A DNA stretch of 64,000 nt from Paracentrotus lividus (GCA_940671915.1 CALNVZ010003430.1:19374221-19438220), one strand, 5' to 3'. Positions 12,801 through 35,605 are shown, counted from the stretch's first letter. Notes: generated from the letters alone by a model not told the origin. Made by a program: numbers and translations.

Positions 12801-13464
12801 CTTGCATCTTAGGAACCAGGAAAATATATCGCCGAGTTCTTAACTCCTAAAGTTGGATGGCAGTGTTTTTTCATCAAGGTGTGTACATCAAGGCATCTAT
12901 AATTGCTTAGATAATGTTATGTAAATATTTGAATAATAGTATTGATACGTAAGCCATCAACCACTTGACATAATTGATAAGCATGTAGTTTGATAAGGTG
13001 ATATCACTCCTAATATGAGAAAATAAATGGTAATGACTTCATTTTCGGGAATAAATAAATAAATATAATGATAACTTTTGTTTGTTTATTTGTTTGTTTG
13101 TTTGTTTGTTGTTAAAATATTTGATTTGTAAAATTTGATCTGTCAGGAGCCTTCGCAAACATTCAATGTTAAAATGGTAAATAAATCGCATGTTTTAAAA
13201 TAGAACTGTTGATATGTCTATCATCTTTTCTGTTTTTTTTTTTTTTTCTTCTTCTTTTTTCTTTTCTCCTCTCTCTCTCTCTCACATTGTTTCCCCCCTT
13301 CTCTCGCCTATTTTTTTTTTTCTCTCTTACTCTCCTTACAGGCGTTCTACAACGCCCCTGGGGGCTCCACTATCAGCTTTACAACTGAAGCCAACATAAC
13401 TCCGACTGAAAAGTACGCTGTCCCCGACTGCCATGGGGCGGAATGCCGGGGCACCCTCGTGTGA
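5216..13464 (+). CDS. PqaA/AprA-like secreted alpha/beta-hydrolase, gene 1 (3' part, exons 5-15)
   Basis: Eleven coding exons join in frame: 5216-5332, 5754-5846, 7048-7137, 7702-7831, 9625-9742, 10686-10773, 11429-11473, 11881-11969, 12158-12251, 12813-12878 and 13342-13464 (TGA). They total 1,053 nt, or 350 residues. Exons were placed by splice signals and by matching gene 2 downstream; numbering follows gene 2. The protein belongs to the PhoPQ-activated pathogenicity-related family (Salmonella PqaA, Dictyostelium AprA), secreted proteins with an alpha/beta-hydrolase fold; the animal substrate is unknown to me. Seen in sequence: AFTWHHF (exon 5), GASK/RG nucleophile elbow across exons 6-7, RSLGGW (exon 8), AGSDEFF (exon 9), PNAEH (exon 10) and a terminal VPDCHG motif. 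Exons 1-4 are absent from 4777-5215 and presumably lie left of the window, with the foldback element in intron 4. Oddities are the recoded exon 7 and a GC donor after exon 11. It may be functional or an early pseudogene; no in-frame stop is present. Confidence 0.85.
5754..5846 (+). CDS. Hydrolase gene 1, exon 6 (nucleophile exon)
   Basis: 93 nt, phase 0. Encodes ATVRAMDTVTDHV through KYVIAGASK. The presumed nucleophile is the serine of GASK, at the exon's third-last... second-last codon; the elbow is completed by RG of the next exon. It is one codon shorter than the matching exon of gene 2. Donor is GTAGGA. Confidence 0.85.
6828..7018. mobile_element. ~190-bp MITE just before exon 7 of gene 1
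   Basis: Left end AGGTGCCTTCTCCAAACAAA and right end TTTGGAGAAGGCGCCT are inverted repeats of about 35 bp that continue into GTGCGTCAGCTTCCCGC. It ends 29 bp before the splice acceptor of exon 7, so it probably supplies or displaces the branch-point region. Confidence 0.75.
7048..7137 (+). CDS. Hydrolase gene 1, exon 7 (locally recoded)
   Basis: 90 nt, as in gene 2, with acceptor GACAG and donor GTAACC. Read in phase it gives RGWT, then NMDDGGGRQTSCW, then IAPMVLDLLNMVK. The middle 13 codons read in the other frame (7061-7099) give TWTTGAVDKRVVG, the sequence expected for the family and closely matching gene 2 (TWTTGAVDKRVVA). One extra A near 7058-7060 and one missing base at about 7099/7100 cancel out, so the exon stays open and in frame. 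Either real compensating mutations or two assembly errors would explain it. Confidence 0.75.
7702..7831 (+). CDS. Hydrolase gene 1, exon 8
   Basis: 130 nt, ends in phase 1 (tta|g), acceptor TTTTCAG, donor GTAATT. Encodes NLHHMYRSLGGWTFAFEDYY and onward to MADIVDPL. Same length and phase as 19713-19842 in gene 2. Confidence 0.85.
7965..9376. mobile_element. Tc1/mariner-type foldback element with long inverted arms
   Basis: Ends are CAGTGCGTATCAATAAAAAC and its inverse, flanked on both sides by TA (7963-7964, 9377-9378), the Tc1/mariner target. Arms of roughly 400-500 bp pair across a GATT-repeat centre (about 8402-8640). A third partial arm copy (CAGTCTTCCTCTAAGCTTTC) sits near 8765. No transposase was seen. 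It lies in intron 8 of gene 1. Confidence 0.8.
8402..8640. repeat. (GATT)n simple repeat
   Basis: Interrupted GATT/GTTT tetranucleotide array in the loop of the Tc1-type element; an AATC-rich mirror lies near 8890-8940. Confidence 0.85.
9625..9742 (+). CDS. Hydrolase gene 1, exon 9 (acid-residue exon)
   Basis: 118 nt, acceptor TTGTAG, donor GTGACT. Encodes AYADRLTMPKLIISAGSDEF onward to PEPKFLR. The Asp of AGSDEFF is the likely catalytic acid by analogy with alpha/beta-hydrolases. The Tc1/mariner-type foldback element at 7965-9376 lies in the intron just before it. Confidence 0.85.
9756..9819. repeat. (TTTA)n microsatellite
   Basis: About 15 uninterrupted TTTA units, 14 bp after exon 9 of gene 1. 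Confidence 0.9.
10225..10308. repeat. (TTTG)n microsatellite
   Basis: TTTG/CTTG array directly before a tRNA-like SINE head. Confidence 0.85.
10311..10378 (+). mobile_element. tRNA-like SINE head
   Basis: GGTGTTGTGGTCTATCGTGG carries an A-box-like TGGTCTATCGTGG, and GGTTCGAACC at 10361-10370 is a perfect B box at tRNA spacing. No full acceptor stem is seen, so it is more likely a SINE remnant than a tRNA gene. Confidence 0.5.
10540..10640. mobile_element. ~100-bp MITE before exon 10 of gene 1
   Basis: AGGACAACTACCCCTA and its inverse AGGGGTAGTTGTCCT enclose a short GC-rich core with a second small inverted pair (CTAGGGGGTGG). It ends about 45 bp before the exon 10 acceptor. Confidence 0.5.
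10686..10773 (+). CDS. Hydrolase gene 1, exon 10 (histidine exon)
   Basis: 88 nt, acceptor TACAG, donor GTAAGT. Encodes ITPNAEHSLTLHHVELVTVM and on to RTIME. The His of PNAEH is the likely catalytic histidine (inference). Confidence 0.85.
11429..11473 (+). CDS. Hydrolase gene 1, exon 11, followed by a GC donor
   Basis: 45 nt, phase 0, encodes PQAWTQPTMTWKRYE. The acceptor is a normal TTTTCAG. The 5' splice site reads GAG|GCAAGT, a GC-AG intron with an otherwise consensus donor; gene 2 has GAG|GTGAGA at the same place. Confidence 0.8.
11881..11969 (+). CDS. Hydrolase gene 1, exon 12
   Basis: 89 nt, acceptor CTACAG, donor GTATGC. Encodes NSTHGVIELISDPPPFRIEV through TNRGK plus two bases of an Arg codon. 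Same length as 24972-25060. Confidence 0.85.
12158..12251 (+). CDS. Hydrolase gene 1, exon 13
   Basis: 94 nt, acceptor TTTTAG, donor GTAAGT. Encodes RDFRLAVAETEGSSK through YKNFRARNP. Confidence 0.85.
12813..12878 (+). CDS. Hydrolase gene 1, exon 14
   Basis: 66 nt, phase 0, acceptor CTTAG, donor GTGTGT. Encodes EPGKYIAEFLTPKVGWQCFF plus IK, nearly identical to gene 2 exon 14. Confidence 0.85.
13342..13464 (+). CDS. Hydrolase gene 1, terminal exon 15
   Basis: 123 nt ending in TGA at 13462-13464. Encodes AFYNAPGGSTISFTTEANIT onward to VPDCHGAECRGTLV. The acceptor TTACAG follows a pyrimidine run of more than 100 nt (13230-13341). A candidate AATAAA poly(A) signal lies at 13700-13705. Confidence 0.85.
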   Translation, partial: AFYNAPGGSTISFTTEANITPTEKYAVPDCHGAECRGTLV

Positions 13465-14542
13465 TTTATATACAACCAACTGGCGTATCCAGACTGGGCG
13501 TATCCATGGATTTTTGTAGGTGGACACCTGTGGGGTCGGCAAAAGGGGGCATTTTTCAGTTTCCACCCCTTTCCCTTATTTCTTAAATATTTTGGTCCGA
13601 TCTATATTTTTATTAAAGATTTTAAAGTAAGTCTGCACTTAACCGTATTGATTAAACGTGACTTAATTGTGTATAGTCCTTAAAATATTTTATCCTTTTA
13701 ATAAATATCGCTTGTGATCACTGTATTTATTAATTATGAGAGATGACAAGTTGTCTCAATTAATCAAGGAATGTATTATTGCATATTATGTTCATCCAAA
13801 TTAAAAATTTGTTAGAACATTTTACCTTTTTTTATTAAATTTTCTCTATTACAATTAATATCATATGCGACAATACACTACTTTCGACAACAAATTGTGT
13901 TAGTATTCAAGAAAATACTAATGTTGATCATCGAGAAAAGTTGCAATATGCAAAATTTTATCAAAATGTATCGAAGGAATTAATTTTATTAACTGTTAGC
14001 ATTCTGCATTATAATTAACTACACGAAAAATATATGTATTTAAGATTGTAAGATCCTTTAATAAATCTTTAAAAACACAGTGTAAAATGTTTTGTTGGCT
14101 TTTAATTTCAAATTTAAATATCAATTTCAAGTAAGGAAATGAAATTAGCCATAGTTATACTCATACTTACCCACAAAAATAAAAAACTGGAATAATTGTA
14201 ACGCAACAAATTGAAACTCATGTTTTATCAAAATTCAAGCTATAACGCAAAAAGTTGACGATTCACATTTTTTATGGGGATTCAATAAGTCTTCCAGTTA
14301 AAGAACTAAAGACTAATAAAAGCATGATAACGAAAAGCTAAACAGACACAGAATAAAAATATGAAATAATACGTTTTCTTTCTCAACTACCAAACAACGA
14401 TTAAATATTGATCTGCAAAGAAATTATTAACACATATGACATTCATTTCCTCCTAAAGTTGTCATAATTCATTTGAAGTAATTTCCTTTGTCCTTTATTT
14501 TTCATCTCATTCTCACGACTTTCTTCTCCTTTCATCATTTCC

Positions 14543-14589
<47 letters not shown>

Positions 14590-15249
14590 ATGTGATCAAA
14601 CAATATGCTTACCATTACAACATTTTGAAAAGGTGTTCTGTATTGAAAATAAAATGTATATTAAACAGGCAATGAACTTCATTGTTGAATTTTGCGTAAT
14701 ATTGCACACAATATGACGTTCACACCAAGAGTTTTTGAAATTTTTTCCTCTACTGCATGCAACGCCTTCACCCTGAAATATGAATAAATTCAGGTCGAAA
14801 TGATAAGGTATCAGATCATTCTTATCTTGCTGAACAAATTTCAAGTGATTTTAGAAATCTGATCAAACAAACTGAACACACACTATTTCAAGCCCGAGAA
14901 ATTTAAAAAGAAGGGGGTTCCATATCGGACAGTGGAAATTCTCTGTAACGAAACAAGACTGAAATAATCATTAAACAAAAACTCAGAATGATCATGATGA
15001 TAATTCGTTTACTAAACGACGTAAATTTTGCAACCGATCAGAGGGCTGCAGAAAAAAATAACATACATTGCTGAAAGATGCCTTTAACAGTAACAAAGAG
15101 GGGTAACATCCCCATAACACCTGGTATTGACAACCCTTGCCTTTTTTTCTGGGATCGGCCTGATTTATACTATTTATCAAAATATATCTTCCAGTTGAGT
15201 AACACAAACGTTACCACGTTTTGAAACTATCAAACTTAAGTCCGCAAAT
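13465..15249. other. Intergenic region between the two hydrolase genes
   Basis: AT-rich. Holds the candidate poly(A) signal of gene 1 (13700-13705), a CT microsatellite (14546-14586) and presumably the promoter and 5' leader of gene 2. I see no convincing core-promoter motif and no further coding sequence. Confidence 0.5.
13700..13705 (+). terminator. Candidate poly(A) signal, gene 1
   Basis: AATAAA 236 bp after the stop codon, the first on this strand. Supported by motif and position only. Confidence 0.35.
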
Positions 15250-26854
<11,605 letters not shown>

Positions 26855-26857
26855 CGA

Positions 26858-26860
<3 letters not shown>

Positions 26861-26908
<48 letters not shown>
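26861..26908. repeat. (A)48 run after the gene 2 stop codon
   Basis: Forty-eight consecutive A, beginning six bases after TAG, then CACGG and ordinary AT-rich sequence. Flanking sequence continues as genomic DNA, and the introns of gene 2 rule out a processed copy. Confidence 0.95.
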
Positions 26909-26909
<1 letters not shown>

Positions 26910-27771
26910 ACGGATCTCAACTTCAAGTGTCAAATTACATATTTTGATTTATTGTATTGGAAATGGAGATAGATTTGCTGAATTTTGTTGAATACGATGA
27001 ATTTGTAGGAAGCTTAATGATTCGTGGTTGTCAAGCATGGATGTCATAAATATTTTTCATTTAAAAGAGAATATCATATTATATATAATTTATATAATAT
27101 ATCAATGTCTAATAATTTGAATGATACAAGGTTTCTATCTATTCATACAATAATGAGTGAAACAAACAATCATCAACAAGAGGAATGTGCCTTTTCACTT
27201 CATCCCCCATACATGCGGGCTTGTAATGTTAGTCATTGTTACGAATATGTTCAATGACTAGAAAAGAGACTAATAAAAAGACGAGTTCTAAATATGGCGA
27301 CTGTTTCGCCTACCATTTAACTCAGTTTTGCCATGACTTTTCGATGATTTCGGTGAGTTTTGAATGCAATGTTAGTGCGAAAGTGTGCCGAGAGAGAAAG
27401 GAGAGCACATGCTCAACTACTTGTTCGTAATAGTCATACAGTCTATACTTCATCTTTCTTTCATTTTTCTTTTTTTTAACTGCCGAGCAACATGAAATTT
27501 ACGAAAACCTTTCGGAATTAAAATTCATTAAAAACCACATCTCTCATGTTGTACGCCACGATTTTTTATTTATTTTTTCTTATTTTTCAAATTGTGATTT
27601 TTCATTATAGTATTATCATGTAAAGATTATTTGAGCTAATATATATCAATGTTAAAGGAACTTAAGACGTTCAATCTAATTAAATTAAATGATTCCACTG
27701 AGCACCTTTATTTTTTCGTATTAGCGACACCGTAATAGGGTGCCAATTAGCTCCTGTATGCACTTGAAAGT

Positions 27772-27818
27772 GTGCTCACCACCAGCACCACAGAATCCTT
27801 GGGGTGCTGGTGAGCACC
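27772..27818. repeat. Hairpin in a probable MITE (27690-27905)
   Basis: GTGCTCACCACCAGCACC pairs with GGTGCTGGTGAGCAC. Around it the words GAGCACC and GGTGCTC recur, and the right side ends TTAGAGTGTA, resembling the ends of the 49642-50146 element. Confidence 0.5.
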
Positions 27819-30003
27819 CTTCATGTCCAAAGAGGTGCTAATGGGCTGTTGTGGTAAAATTGAGCACCCTTAAAGGTGCTCAATAGTTCTTAGAGTGTAT
27901 ACCGTATACGTGACGGTGACATACAGATTTAAAAAAAATAGGCAAAATAGATTTATTCCTTCGTCGTGACTTTGCATTCCAGAAGTGTTGTACCGATATG
28001 TATCCAACGTGTACCCGAATTATATTGCATTGCGAAGAATTTACTTAAGACAATACGTTTCAAAATACACCTTTTTCCCCAGGTAACAAGCGCACAATCT
28101 TTATGTATTTTGTGGTGTTCACGCTCTACTTGCAGACTTTCTGCCGTACATTTCCTTTTCTCCGTCTCAAGTTTTTAAATTTCCATTTCCTTTTCCTTCT
28201 AGTATTCCTTTTTCTGTTAAATTGTTAAAGAGAAGAACAAAGGTCCCACAACGGATCCTTGGGGGATCACGTTTCAAGCTGGAGGCTTTAAACAGACGGT
28301 GCCTGGCCTAGCGGGCGGGAAGTTTCGGCTTGGCGACGCACATGGGACTTCGATGACTGATTGTGGATGAGAGGTTGTCAATGTGGCGTGAATCCGTTTT
28401 GGATGCTTTAACAGCGACTATTTTTTTCCCCTCCCTTTTCTATTTTGTTCGTCTATTTTCGCTTCTGCTTTGGCTGCATGCACCTTGTTGAGCTCCCTAA
28501 CATCCGAGTCACATTTATAAATGAAGTTCAAATCGACCGAGAATCGACAACCTCTTAACCATTGAAGATAATGCAATTCTGTGTTTGGTACTTTCGTCTG
28601 CCTGGTGTCGGGGTATGTCAGTGAGGCTGGGATGTAGGAATGCATCGCAATGTAAAGCTGCCTTAGTTTCAAGTTCACGGTCGCATGTATAATACCATGA
28701 CGGCTGACACTCGCTTCTATCGTCGCTGTTAAGAGGGGGTGACGTGTGGTCGTAGGGGCGGAAAGGGGCGGCTTCGGGAGAGGGAGGGTAGGGTAGCCAT
28801 AGTCTGTTGCTCATTTTATTGATTTATTATTGGAATATATTTTGAATAGTTCACGTCCGCCATATTTATATCTACGATCTAAACATCATTTAATAAAACG
28901 TTTCTATTCAACATTATGATAATGTTTATGAATATCTTTGCAAAATTATTTTGAAAATTTATTTTAATAATCTCAAATCCATATCAAAAGAAAACACTTT
29001 CAATTATCCCTGTATTTCTGTTTTATTTTTAATTTAATTGATATATATCTGTATTTCACGGACTTCAAATGTGTACATTGATATGTTTCCGAAGTAGGTC
29101 TAATTAAAAAAAAAAAAAATTAAAAAAATCAAACTCAGTGTTTCGATATTGGTTTGTTATTGGAGCTTTGACACTACAGCACTATTTTACTCCTCATGAC
29201 AATATCATGGAACTTTAACTTTAAAAAAAAATAATGAAGACAAACATGTATCTATGAAGAAATAAACGAAAATCGAGTCAACTATTTCTCTTTGAAAAAA
29301 AAAAAAGTAAATCAGACCCTTCAAACACTCCTCTTTAAAGACACCATACACTCTGCCGAGGGTGTGGGCCCACTTAGCGCCCCGGATGAGGGGGTGACGA
29401 GTTGCTCCCCCAATCCTTAATCTCACCCCAGGATTAAGGGTCAAGTTCGCATTCTCTTGATCCCCTGTCCTCAAATCGGTGCTCCCGGATTGTACTTTTC
29501 GAAGTTTCAACATCGTCCAAATAAACATGGCTTCCCAACTATATTTTATTGTTTGCAGATGGGTGTTCCTGTGAGGTGTTTTACAGAACGAGAAAAGAAT
29601 GACATTTCGAAAATAACCTCAGTTGCGAAAGTATACAGCATCTGCTATGAAGTCGTTCAATTTTCTGAGATCTAAATATAATTTTACTTTTCATGATATG
29701 ATACTGAATAAAAAATCATGTTATATTTGATATAAATATGTTTTATGACAACATTTCTTACCAATATATTTGTGATTGTTTCTGCCAAGTTGAACATTGA
29801 ACAAGTAAAGAATATTTCAAAAAGGGCTAAATTATCCAGCAAAATGTTCTCAGGAAGAAGAAAAAAAATCTTTATCTTTACCTCCCTCTCCCTTTTTTCA
29901 TAATAGTACGAACACATACACGTATTTCTCTGTTGATTCTCTTCTCTCAGTAATCACTCTTTCACTACCCCTTCCCTACCCCCCCCCCCCCCCCCCACCC
30001 CCA

Positions 30004-30043
<40 letters not shown>

Positions 30044-30519
30044 TCTATATTTCTCTTCTCTCATCATTCATCATTACATTCATATCCATCCAATGTTATT
30101 CACCCCTCACATCACCATTAACCTTTATTCCATGCCCGGTCAAGACCAACTCAACCAATAATTGAATCGATTTCCAATAATGATACATCGATCAGCTGAG
30201 GATAGTCGCTACCTACCCCATGATGAAAACCCCAGTCACATTTTACCAACACGACTCGAAAACGACATACTCTTTCCCCATCCGAGGAAAAGTACTATAT
30301 TGCGATGTCTGTTGTCAGCCCCGTCGGTGTGACTGTTCACATGACATCCAGTGATGAAGCTTGAGGGTTCAGACATACCGTGTCATGTGACTCGAGTAAG
30401 GCATCCACGCGGTTGTTGTTGTTGTTGTTGTTGTTTATGTTTGTTGAGTTTGTTCATCCAATAACTAATTTTGACTCACATTGTGTTTATCACCGGACAA
30501 TCCTTGGCCAACTTGTAAT

Positions 30520-30850
30520 GAGGAGTCGCCTAGTAGTCTAGTGGTTGTATCACTAGACAGGGGATGCAAATGTCATGGGTTCGATCCCAAAACGGAGCTC
30601 ATGGCCTTGAGCAAGGTGCTTTGTGCACATGCCTCTCCCCACCCAGGTGGAAATTTGTACCCGTTAGGATGCGAAAGTCACTGTGGTTTGATCAGCACTT
30701 TGCGCACCTTTTTTAAGTTGCCTGTTTAGAATGCTTCTTGGATAGGATACTGTGCACACATTGCGTGCGGGCAAGTCTGAATCCGATGACTGGGGTAACT
30801 GCAAAGTATAAGGCTAATTATCAGGCGCAATATAAAAACACCATAATTAT
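30520..30850 (+). mobile_element. tRNA-derived SINE
   Basis: The head has a consensus A box TAGTCTAGTGG (30534-30544) and B box GGTTCGATCC (30578-30587) at tRNA spacing. The body follows with GAGCAAGGTGCTTTGTGCACA, CACCCAGGTGGAAATTTGTACCC and a tail ending GCGCAATATAAAAACACC. This is the layout of animal SINEs transcribed by RNA polymerase III. The 82-residue frame over it is a shadow. Confidence 0.8.
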
Positions 30851-32101
30851 CACTGTGTCACCAAACATCAATTATAATTGATGCAATAATCCACTTGCTA
30901 TTTGTCGCCTATTTTCACCTCGATCTTCTTCTCCCTTTTTTTTTTTTTTTTTTTTTTTTATTTTCCCCTTTTTATATCTAAATTAAAAATATGCTTATTT
31001 GCATCTTGAACCGTGTTAGACAATATTTTTAGACAGAAAAGGGGGAATTACAAACAATGTTTTTTCCCCGTAGTCACCATTTTAAGACTCGCAACCAGTT
31101 CGTGAAGCAAATATTCAGAATAGCCCCCAGATATTATTTTTGTCAAGGTCATATTTCATATGAAGTTGTCCTTGGATGACTTCTGAATGTGAAAACATAT
31201 CGAAGGGCAATGTGACAGCCACACCAAGGGACAAGACTCCTCATCAACATCGGACCTAGGCAAAGACTATATTACATTGGATGGTTATTGATGTGTCCAT
31301 TTTTAGTTTGTACACCGATGTGACTGATTTATTAATCAAAGATTGATTACGGCAAGACGTTCGTTATCTCGGATTTTGACCTTGACATTTTCTTGACACA
31401 TGATTATTGATTGTTGTAAGATCATTAGTAAAATCACTTCGGGCTTGATTAGTAATACAAACAGTTCTCCCTAAATCTGAAAAAAAAAACAATAATAATT
31501 TTGCGACAATTTCTCTCGAGAAACATATACGACTTTTTTCCAGGTTCTTTTTCGTAAAATGAAATTGAATGGTTAGTTGAAAATGTGACATTTTGATTGT
31601 CAAATGATCATTAGAATAACCATACTGGCTGGATGATAAGCCAAACAGACTATCCCCTACATCTAAATTATTAGTTTCGCGACAATTTATTTCGAAAATC
31701 TTATTGTGTATACTATGTTAATATCTTTTTTTACTATCAGTATTATTTGTAACTATTAGATGGTTAGTTAAACTTTTTCGGCACTGATTTCCACGTATTT
31801 TATAATTACTCTTCACCTCTTGTGTAGATGTGCACAGTTTTGGGGTGTGCAAATGTGTGCTCGCAAATCATAATATAAACTTGTGTTAATAATCAATAAG
31901 GCCTATATCGGTTAAGTGAATGATTGCACTATTCCAACTCGACGCAGATTTGCAATAAACCATTACGTGTCTTTTTTACTTATTAGCTCCAGAATATTTT
32001 CGAAGTCGTAATAAGGAAAAGACGTTAACAAGACTGATTACCGATTCATATAAGTCCTGTACCGATAGAGGGCAATGTTCATAAAACCCTGCAGAGGTAC
32101 A

Positions 32102-32127
32102 ACCATGGACCTAATTAGGTCCATGGT
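32102..32127. repeat. 26-bp perfect palindrome
   Basis: ACCATGGACCTAA followed by its exact reverse complement, with no spacer. The flanks repeat GGTACAACC. Confidence 0.9.
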
Positions 32128-32390
32128 ACAACCCTGGGACCGTGCTCAAAGACCCTGGATGTGAGTGCAGTGATGAGTATACAAGTAGCGTTCCCCACCC
32201 CCCAAAAAAAAAAAGTAAAGAAAAGAAAAAGATGGAATTAAAAGGAGGAGGAGTAGGTGGTGAATAGTGGAAAGTATTAGACGATGACTAAAAAAAAGCA
32301 GAAGGAGTATAGCAGAGCAACAAAAGAGTGAAAAATGAACACAATAAAAGGAATGAAAATGAGAAAGAAACATTCTTCATCTGATATTAA

Positions 32391-32972
32391 AGGAAAAGGA
32401 AACCCTACGATTCAATTAAATTGTATAAAACAGAAAAATCAAAGAAACAGATTAATGAAAGTTTGAGAAAAATTGAATAAATAATAAGAGAGTTATGAGC
32501 ATTTGAATGTTGTGATCACTACTGCTATGGAGATCCTCACACTGGCAACAGGCCCAAAATGTGTGATGTCATACATGAACAACTCTCCCATTTTAGTGGA
32601 CAGAAAAATACCCAAAAAAATTTTTTTCCTCTTTCTAATGGTAGTACAGATTCTTTGTCCATTATTATATTTTGTAAAAACCTATATTACATGTCCTCCC
32701 ACAAAAAGAATACCAGATCTACTGACAGAATTGATGAAAAAGACAATTTAAGTGAAATATGTACAAAAGTAATGGGGAAGTTGTTCATGTATGACATCAC
32801 AGATCTTGGACCCGTTGCCAGTTTGAGGATCTCCATAACAGTAGTGATCATAACATTCAAATGCTCATAACTTTCTCATTATTTATTCAATTTTTCTCAA
32901 ATCTTTGTTGTTCTGCTTCTTTGATTTTTCTGTTTTATACAATTTTATTGAATCCTAGGGTTTCATTCTCCT
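32391..32972. mobile_element. MITE with TTAA target duplication and ~200-bp inverted repeats
   Basis: TTAA flanks both ends (32387-32390, 32973-32976). The arms begin AGGAAAAGGAAACCCTA and end TAGGGTTTCATTCTCCT, and pair over about 200 bp each, including GATCCTCACACTGGCAAC with its inverse. TTAA targets are used by the piggyBac and Kolobok superfamilies; no transposase was seen. Confidence 0.8.
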
Positions 32973-34309
32973 TTAATCACAATCACAATGAATACTGGAT
33001 GCTGAGGTCCATGGAGACTTCACAGAACATACTAGTTTGATGTAGAACAAAATGTGTAATCCAAAATAAAAACAAGACAGAAATGAGGTCGCAACATGCA
33101 TGACATTGAGGACGGCAAGTTAAAAAATAAATAAATATAGGGGAAAGGGGGAACATGTTTTATACTTTAGAGAATACAGGTTGAAGATTTGGAAATAAGA
33201 CTCATTACAATATTTAAAGATATTACTTGGCATATCTTGATATCTATATTATGTAATGACGTCACAAATTAATAAAAGCAATTAAAGTGGACCACAGCAA
33301 AATATAGTGAGGCATATGTCAAAGTAATAGAAATTTGTTTCCTCATCTTGTTCTCTCTCTCTCTCTCTCTCTCTGCATTGATTGACAAAGGTTTGCCTTG
33401 AAAATAAATATTTTCTCCAGACGACGATGACCATGGAACGGTCGTTGACACGTTGCTCCATCTCTTTCCATTGATCGACTAATAAGCTAGCCTATCTGCA
33501 AGACATCTGTCATTAATGAAAAATTAAATGATCTTCACTCATTGGGGATGGAGTGGATAATTAAACATAAAATAGCATAATTTATGTGTATATTGTCCTG
33601 CAAAAAGTAAGTCTTAACATTACTATTCAAAGTATATTCTGAAACTTGTCTTCGCTTTACAGTATTAAACTAAACTTCGTTTCACCCACTTTATGAATTA
33701 ACTGGATGATGAAGAAATTAGTTGGTCAATTCAAATAACAGAATCGAATATTGATCATAATAATACACTCAATTTCTAATTGTGTTGTTTGATTTTAATA
33801 GGTCATCAGTTTATACAAAACGGCTCAACATTTTGACCGATAAAGTTAATAATGACTATTTTTTCAATACAATAATGTCAACGAGAGTACTAAAAATGTT
33901 TCAACTAGATCCATAATCCATATTTAGAACCACGAAATGCTATGAAAATGGGGGGGGGGGGAATGAAATGATTAATACAAAGGCTAACTCGTGTGATTGA
34001 TAACAAAACAAAAATCACCATCGGTTGGTAAGTCACGTGATCTGAGTCTACGAGAAATCATCATGAAAGATGACCCCCAGAAACATATCCTTTTCCATGT
34101 TTTCGACATGTCATCATTTGGTTGCAAAATTGAAACATCAAGTGTCAGAAAACACACAATGATCCAAATCATAACACGGTCTTTGACTTAATTTTTCAAG
34201 CAAATTTATTGCATTAAAAATAAAATTTAAAAACTCAATACTGGCTATCAATTTTTTATTTAAGTGTTGGAAACTGGTGAAAATTTGCAGAGGCCTGGTA
34301 AAACCAAAT

Positions 34310-34310
34310 A

Positions 34311-34344
<34 letters not shown>

Positions 34345-34400
34345 TATGAGACTTCTTATGCGCTAAATCCACCAAAAGATAGGTGCTCTAAGCGCATGTG
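34310..34400 (-). mobile_element. Probable SINE/LINE 3' tail remnant
   Basis: (AAT)n at 34310-34345 followed by ATGAGACTTCTTATGCGCTA. On the minus strand this reads as a GCGC-box tail ending in a (TTA)n repeat, common at 3' ends of non-LTR elements. Confidence 0.35.
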
Positions 34401-35603
34401 TGCATAAGAAAATGACAACTTCTATTTACGTAAGTACAAGATAATAGGGAAAAGGTAACAGTGCAGACAAAAATTAACAAAATAATCTAATCATACGCTG
34501 AAGTGAAAAGATAATCATATTTCATAATTTCAAATGTGATTAAATGGTAATAAATTATGTAGGTTATGATAATTTTGATGGACGGGTAATTGCTGATTCC
34601 CTCACAGTTATATCCCCCAAAATTCGAAATATTGGCACCAGTGATGATGGAATAACATGATTACTGAATATCAGTTTTCATCTCTGAGGGCCAAATTCTA
34701 GGTCTCATATATCAAATTTGCTATAGAACTAACACTGATGACCAAGACTCTCAGCATGTTGTCTAAAACCAGCTGAAACTCGCGTTGCCTCTGACCACGG
34801 TCCCGGGGACGTTCGGGGAGGTTGCGCCTCCGAGGTCCGCTCACCGGGTGTCGTTTCGACAAGACTTGTTTGTCCCAAATCTGGCTAATTGATTCCGACC
34901 GGAGGAATGTCCATTATAAAAAGTGGGAAGTTTAAATCCGTCAATGATCTCATGGATTATTATAAGGGGTTAATGACATCTTAACAGGACCTAACACCCC
35001 CGATAAAATGGACCAATTTTGGCTTACAACAAAAGAAAGAGATTTCCACAAAGTAGAGTGATCTTTAAAAATACCGACATCCATTTCGGCCAGATTACAA
35101 AAAGCCGTTCTGAATTAGAAACCTGTTAAAAGAAGGCATGAAAAGGGTGTCCATCTTTTAAAACTGTTTCGAAATAAAATTGAATGATGACAATACTTTG
35201 TTGAAGATTTCGAATTCTATTTTTACAGATTGATAGATAATAGTCAATGAAAAATACCAAGAGAGACAATTTCAAAATGGTCTTGTCATTTACTGAATAC
35301 AATGTTGCATTGTAGGCCATCAAATAAAGCTCAATTTCTACCTTGTAGTATTTTTCTTTTATTATTGTTATTTATCGATGTCGTCACTTGGCAACTATTC
35401 ATTTTATTCTGCGGTAACAATTTGGGAGTTGACACCAGAAAATACGCAGTTATTATGGAATGTTTGTTTATAAAACCATCGGGAAATCTTCTTACTTTAG
35501 ACTGTTCCAATACGCTTTTAACTTAATGTTTAATTTTCAGCGAAGCACATTTTAGGAAGCATTTTATTAGCGATTTAGATTATCTAGTTTTTCTTTATTT
35601 CTT

Positions 35604-35605
<2 letters not shown>

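Noticed and set aside
28200-28350. Frame reading NKGPTTDPWGIT, loosely like a short motif remembered from non-LTR retrotransposons
   Set aside because: Too short, no reverse transcriptase motifs nearby, and the memory of the motif is uncertain.
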